DNA of 64,000 nucleotides from Clostridia bacterium (GTDB lineage: Bacteria; Bacillota; Clostridia; Christensenellales; Borkfalkiaceae): the NCBI GenBank assembly GCA_017456055.1, contig JAFTKC010000008.1, positions 46,601 to 110,600 of the forward strand, read 5' to 3'. Positions within the stretch are counted from its first letter, which is position 1, and every line of letters begins with the position of its first letter. Below are positions 63,774 to 64,000 of the stretch, one piece after another. The notes below the pieces were generated by a model that saw only the letters and a program-made list of their open reading frames with translations, did no database searches and was not told the origin of the DNA. The position numbers and the translations under genes were made by a program.

Positions 63774-64000
63774 ATGAACAACCCAATAAAAGAACTATGG
63801 CACGGAAACATAATTCCGCAAGAGGACAGCCGAACAAACTCCAAGGAGATGAAGGAACTCCTTGGTTATATGGCAAGGCATCACGAGGACTTGGAAAAAA
63901 GCTTCACGGACGAGTAGAAAGAAACATTTGAAAAGTTCCATGATTGCTGGAGCGAGTACATGAGCCTCGCCGAAGCAGCCATCTTCGAGTATGCCTTCAA
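63774..64000 (+). pseudogene. small DUF6809-like gene interrupted by an in-frame TAG, cut by the window edge
   Basis: From ATG 63774 (AGGAGG at 63760-63765) the frame reads NNPIKELWHGNIIPQ, then KEMKELLGYMARHHED and SFTDE, 47 residues before TAG at 63915-63917. The same frame continues after the TAG without a break: KETFEKFHDCWSEYM, SLAEAAIFEYAF up to the window end. This resembles the small DUF6809-type proteins I recall from clostridial mobile elements, where a Gln (CAG) usually stands at the stop position. A single C-to-T change would explain it. Function is unknown. Codon use (CTC, CTT, AAG, GAC) differs from the chromosome here. Confidence 0.6.

Noticed and set aside
63604-63876. Minus-strand frame of 90 codons at the right end
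   Set aside because: It is opposite the recognisable edge gene and has no RBS or known features.

Overview
The window is chromosomal DNA from an AT-rich, anaerobic Gram-positive-type bacterium, most likely an uncultured gut Clostridia. The evidence is the TTA/AAA/GAA-rich codon use, strong AGGAGG ribosome binding sites, sigma-A promoters with 17-bp spacers, the gene orders dgt-dnaG-rpoD-trmK-nif3 and rimO-pgsA-cinA-recA-rny, a GatCAB pathway, electron-bifurcating [FeFe] hydrogenase and Nfn genes, and a collagen-like protein of the exosporium type. Genus-level placement is not possible from sequence reading alone. No rRNA, tRNA, CRISPR array or insertion sequence was seen.

Layout. (1) 1-12110 is a purine operon, purE-C-F-M-[FNT channel]-N-O-H-D-L, preceded by a sigma-A promoter and a ZTP (pfl) riboswitch whose 3' end merges with an intrinsic terminator. 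(2) 12124-18260 carries an SNF-family transporter and a TtcA-family enzyme on the minus strand. After them on the plus strand come a small membrane exporter, a patatin-like lipase, a lipoprotein with a degenerate metallo-beta-lactamase domain and a glycerol-1-phosphate dehydrogenase. (3) 18264-26050 holds a collagen-repeat protein (minus) and a tightly overlapping AbrB-like regulator / ABC exporter / uvrB / uvrA operon. (4) 26100-32245 is the dgt-dnaG-rpoD-trmK-nif3-zinc ribbon operon. (5) 32351-41240 is ftsK-rimO-pgsA-cinA-recA, then rny from its own promoter. (6) 41257-48996 has an iron-sulfur flavoprotein, a creatininase-family protein, gltX-guaA (minus), gatCAB (plus) and a remnant of an Rhs/YD-repeat gene. 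(7) 49124-57050 is a redox cluster: nfnAB-like, a trimeric bifurcating hydrogenase, and a second group-B-like hydrogenase. (8) 57100-63512 has rsmE, an amino-acid permease, a polysaccharide ABC exporter and a large repetitive surface protein behind a fully consensus promoter. (9) After a strong terminator at 63592-63636 the base composition changes, and a small gene with an in-frame TAG runs to the window edge, probably the start of an acquired element.

How the genes fit together. Several features point to adaptation of purine synthesis to an anaerobic, formate- and ammonia-rich habitat. PurF has lost its N-terminal catalytic cysteine, GuaA has no glutaminase domain, IMP synthesis uses separate transformylase and PurO-type cyclohydrolase proteins, and a formate/nitrite-family channel lies inside the operon among the formyl-folate-using steps. 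PurL still has an intact glutaminase. The nfn/hyd cluster would interconvert NAD(P)H, ferredoxin and H2. Gln-tRNA is probably made by transamidation (GltX with GatCAB).
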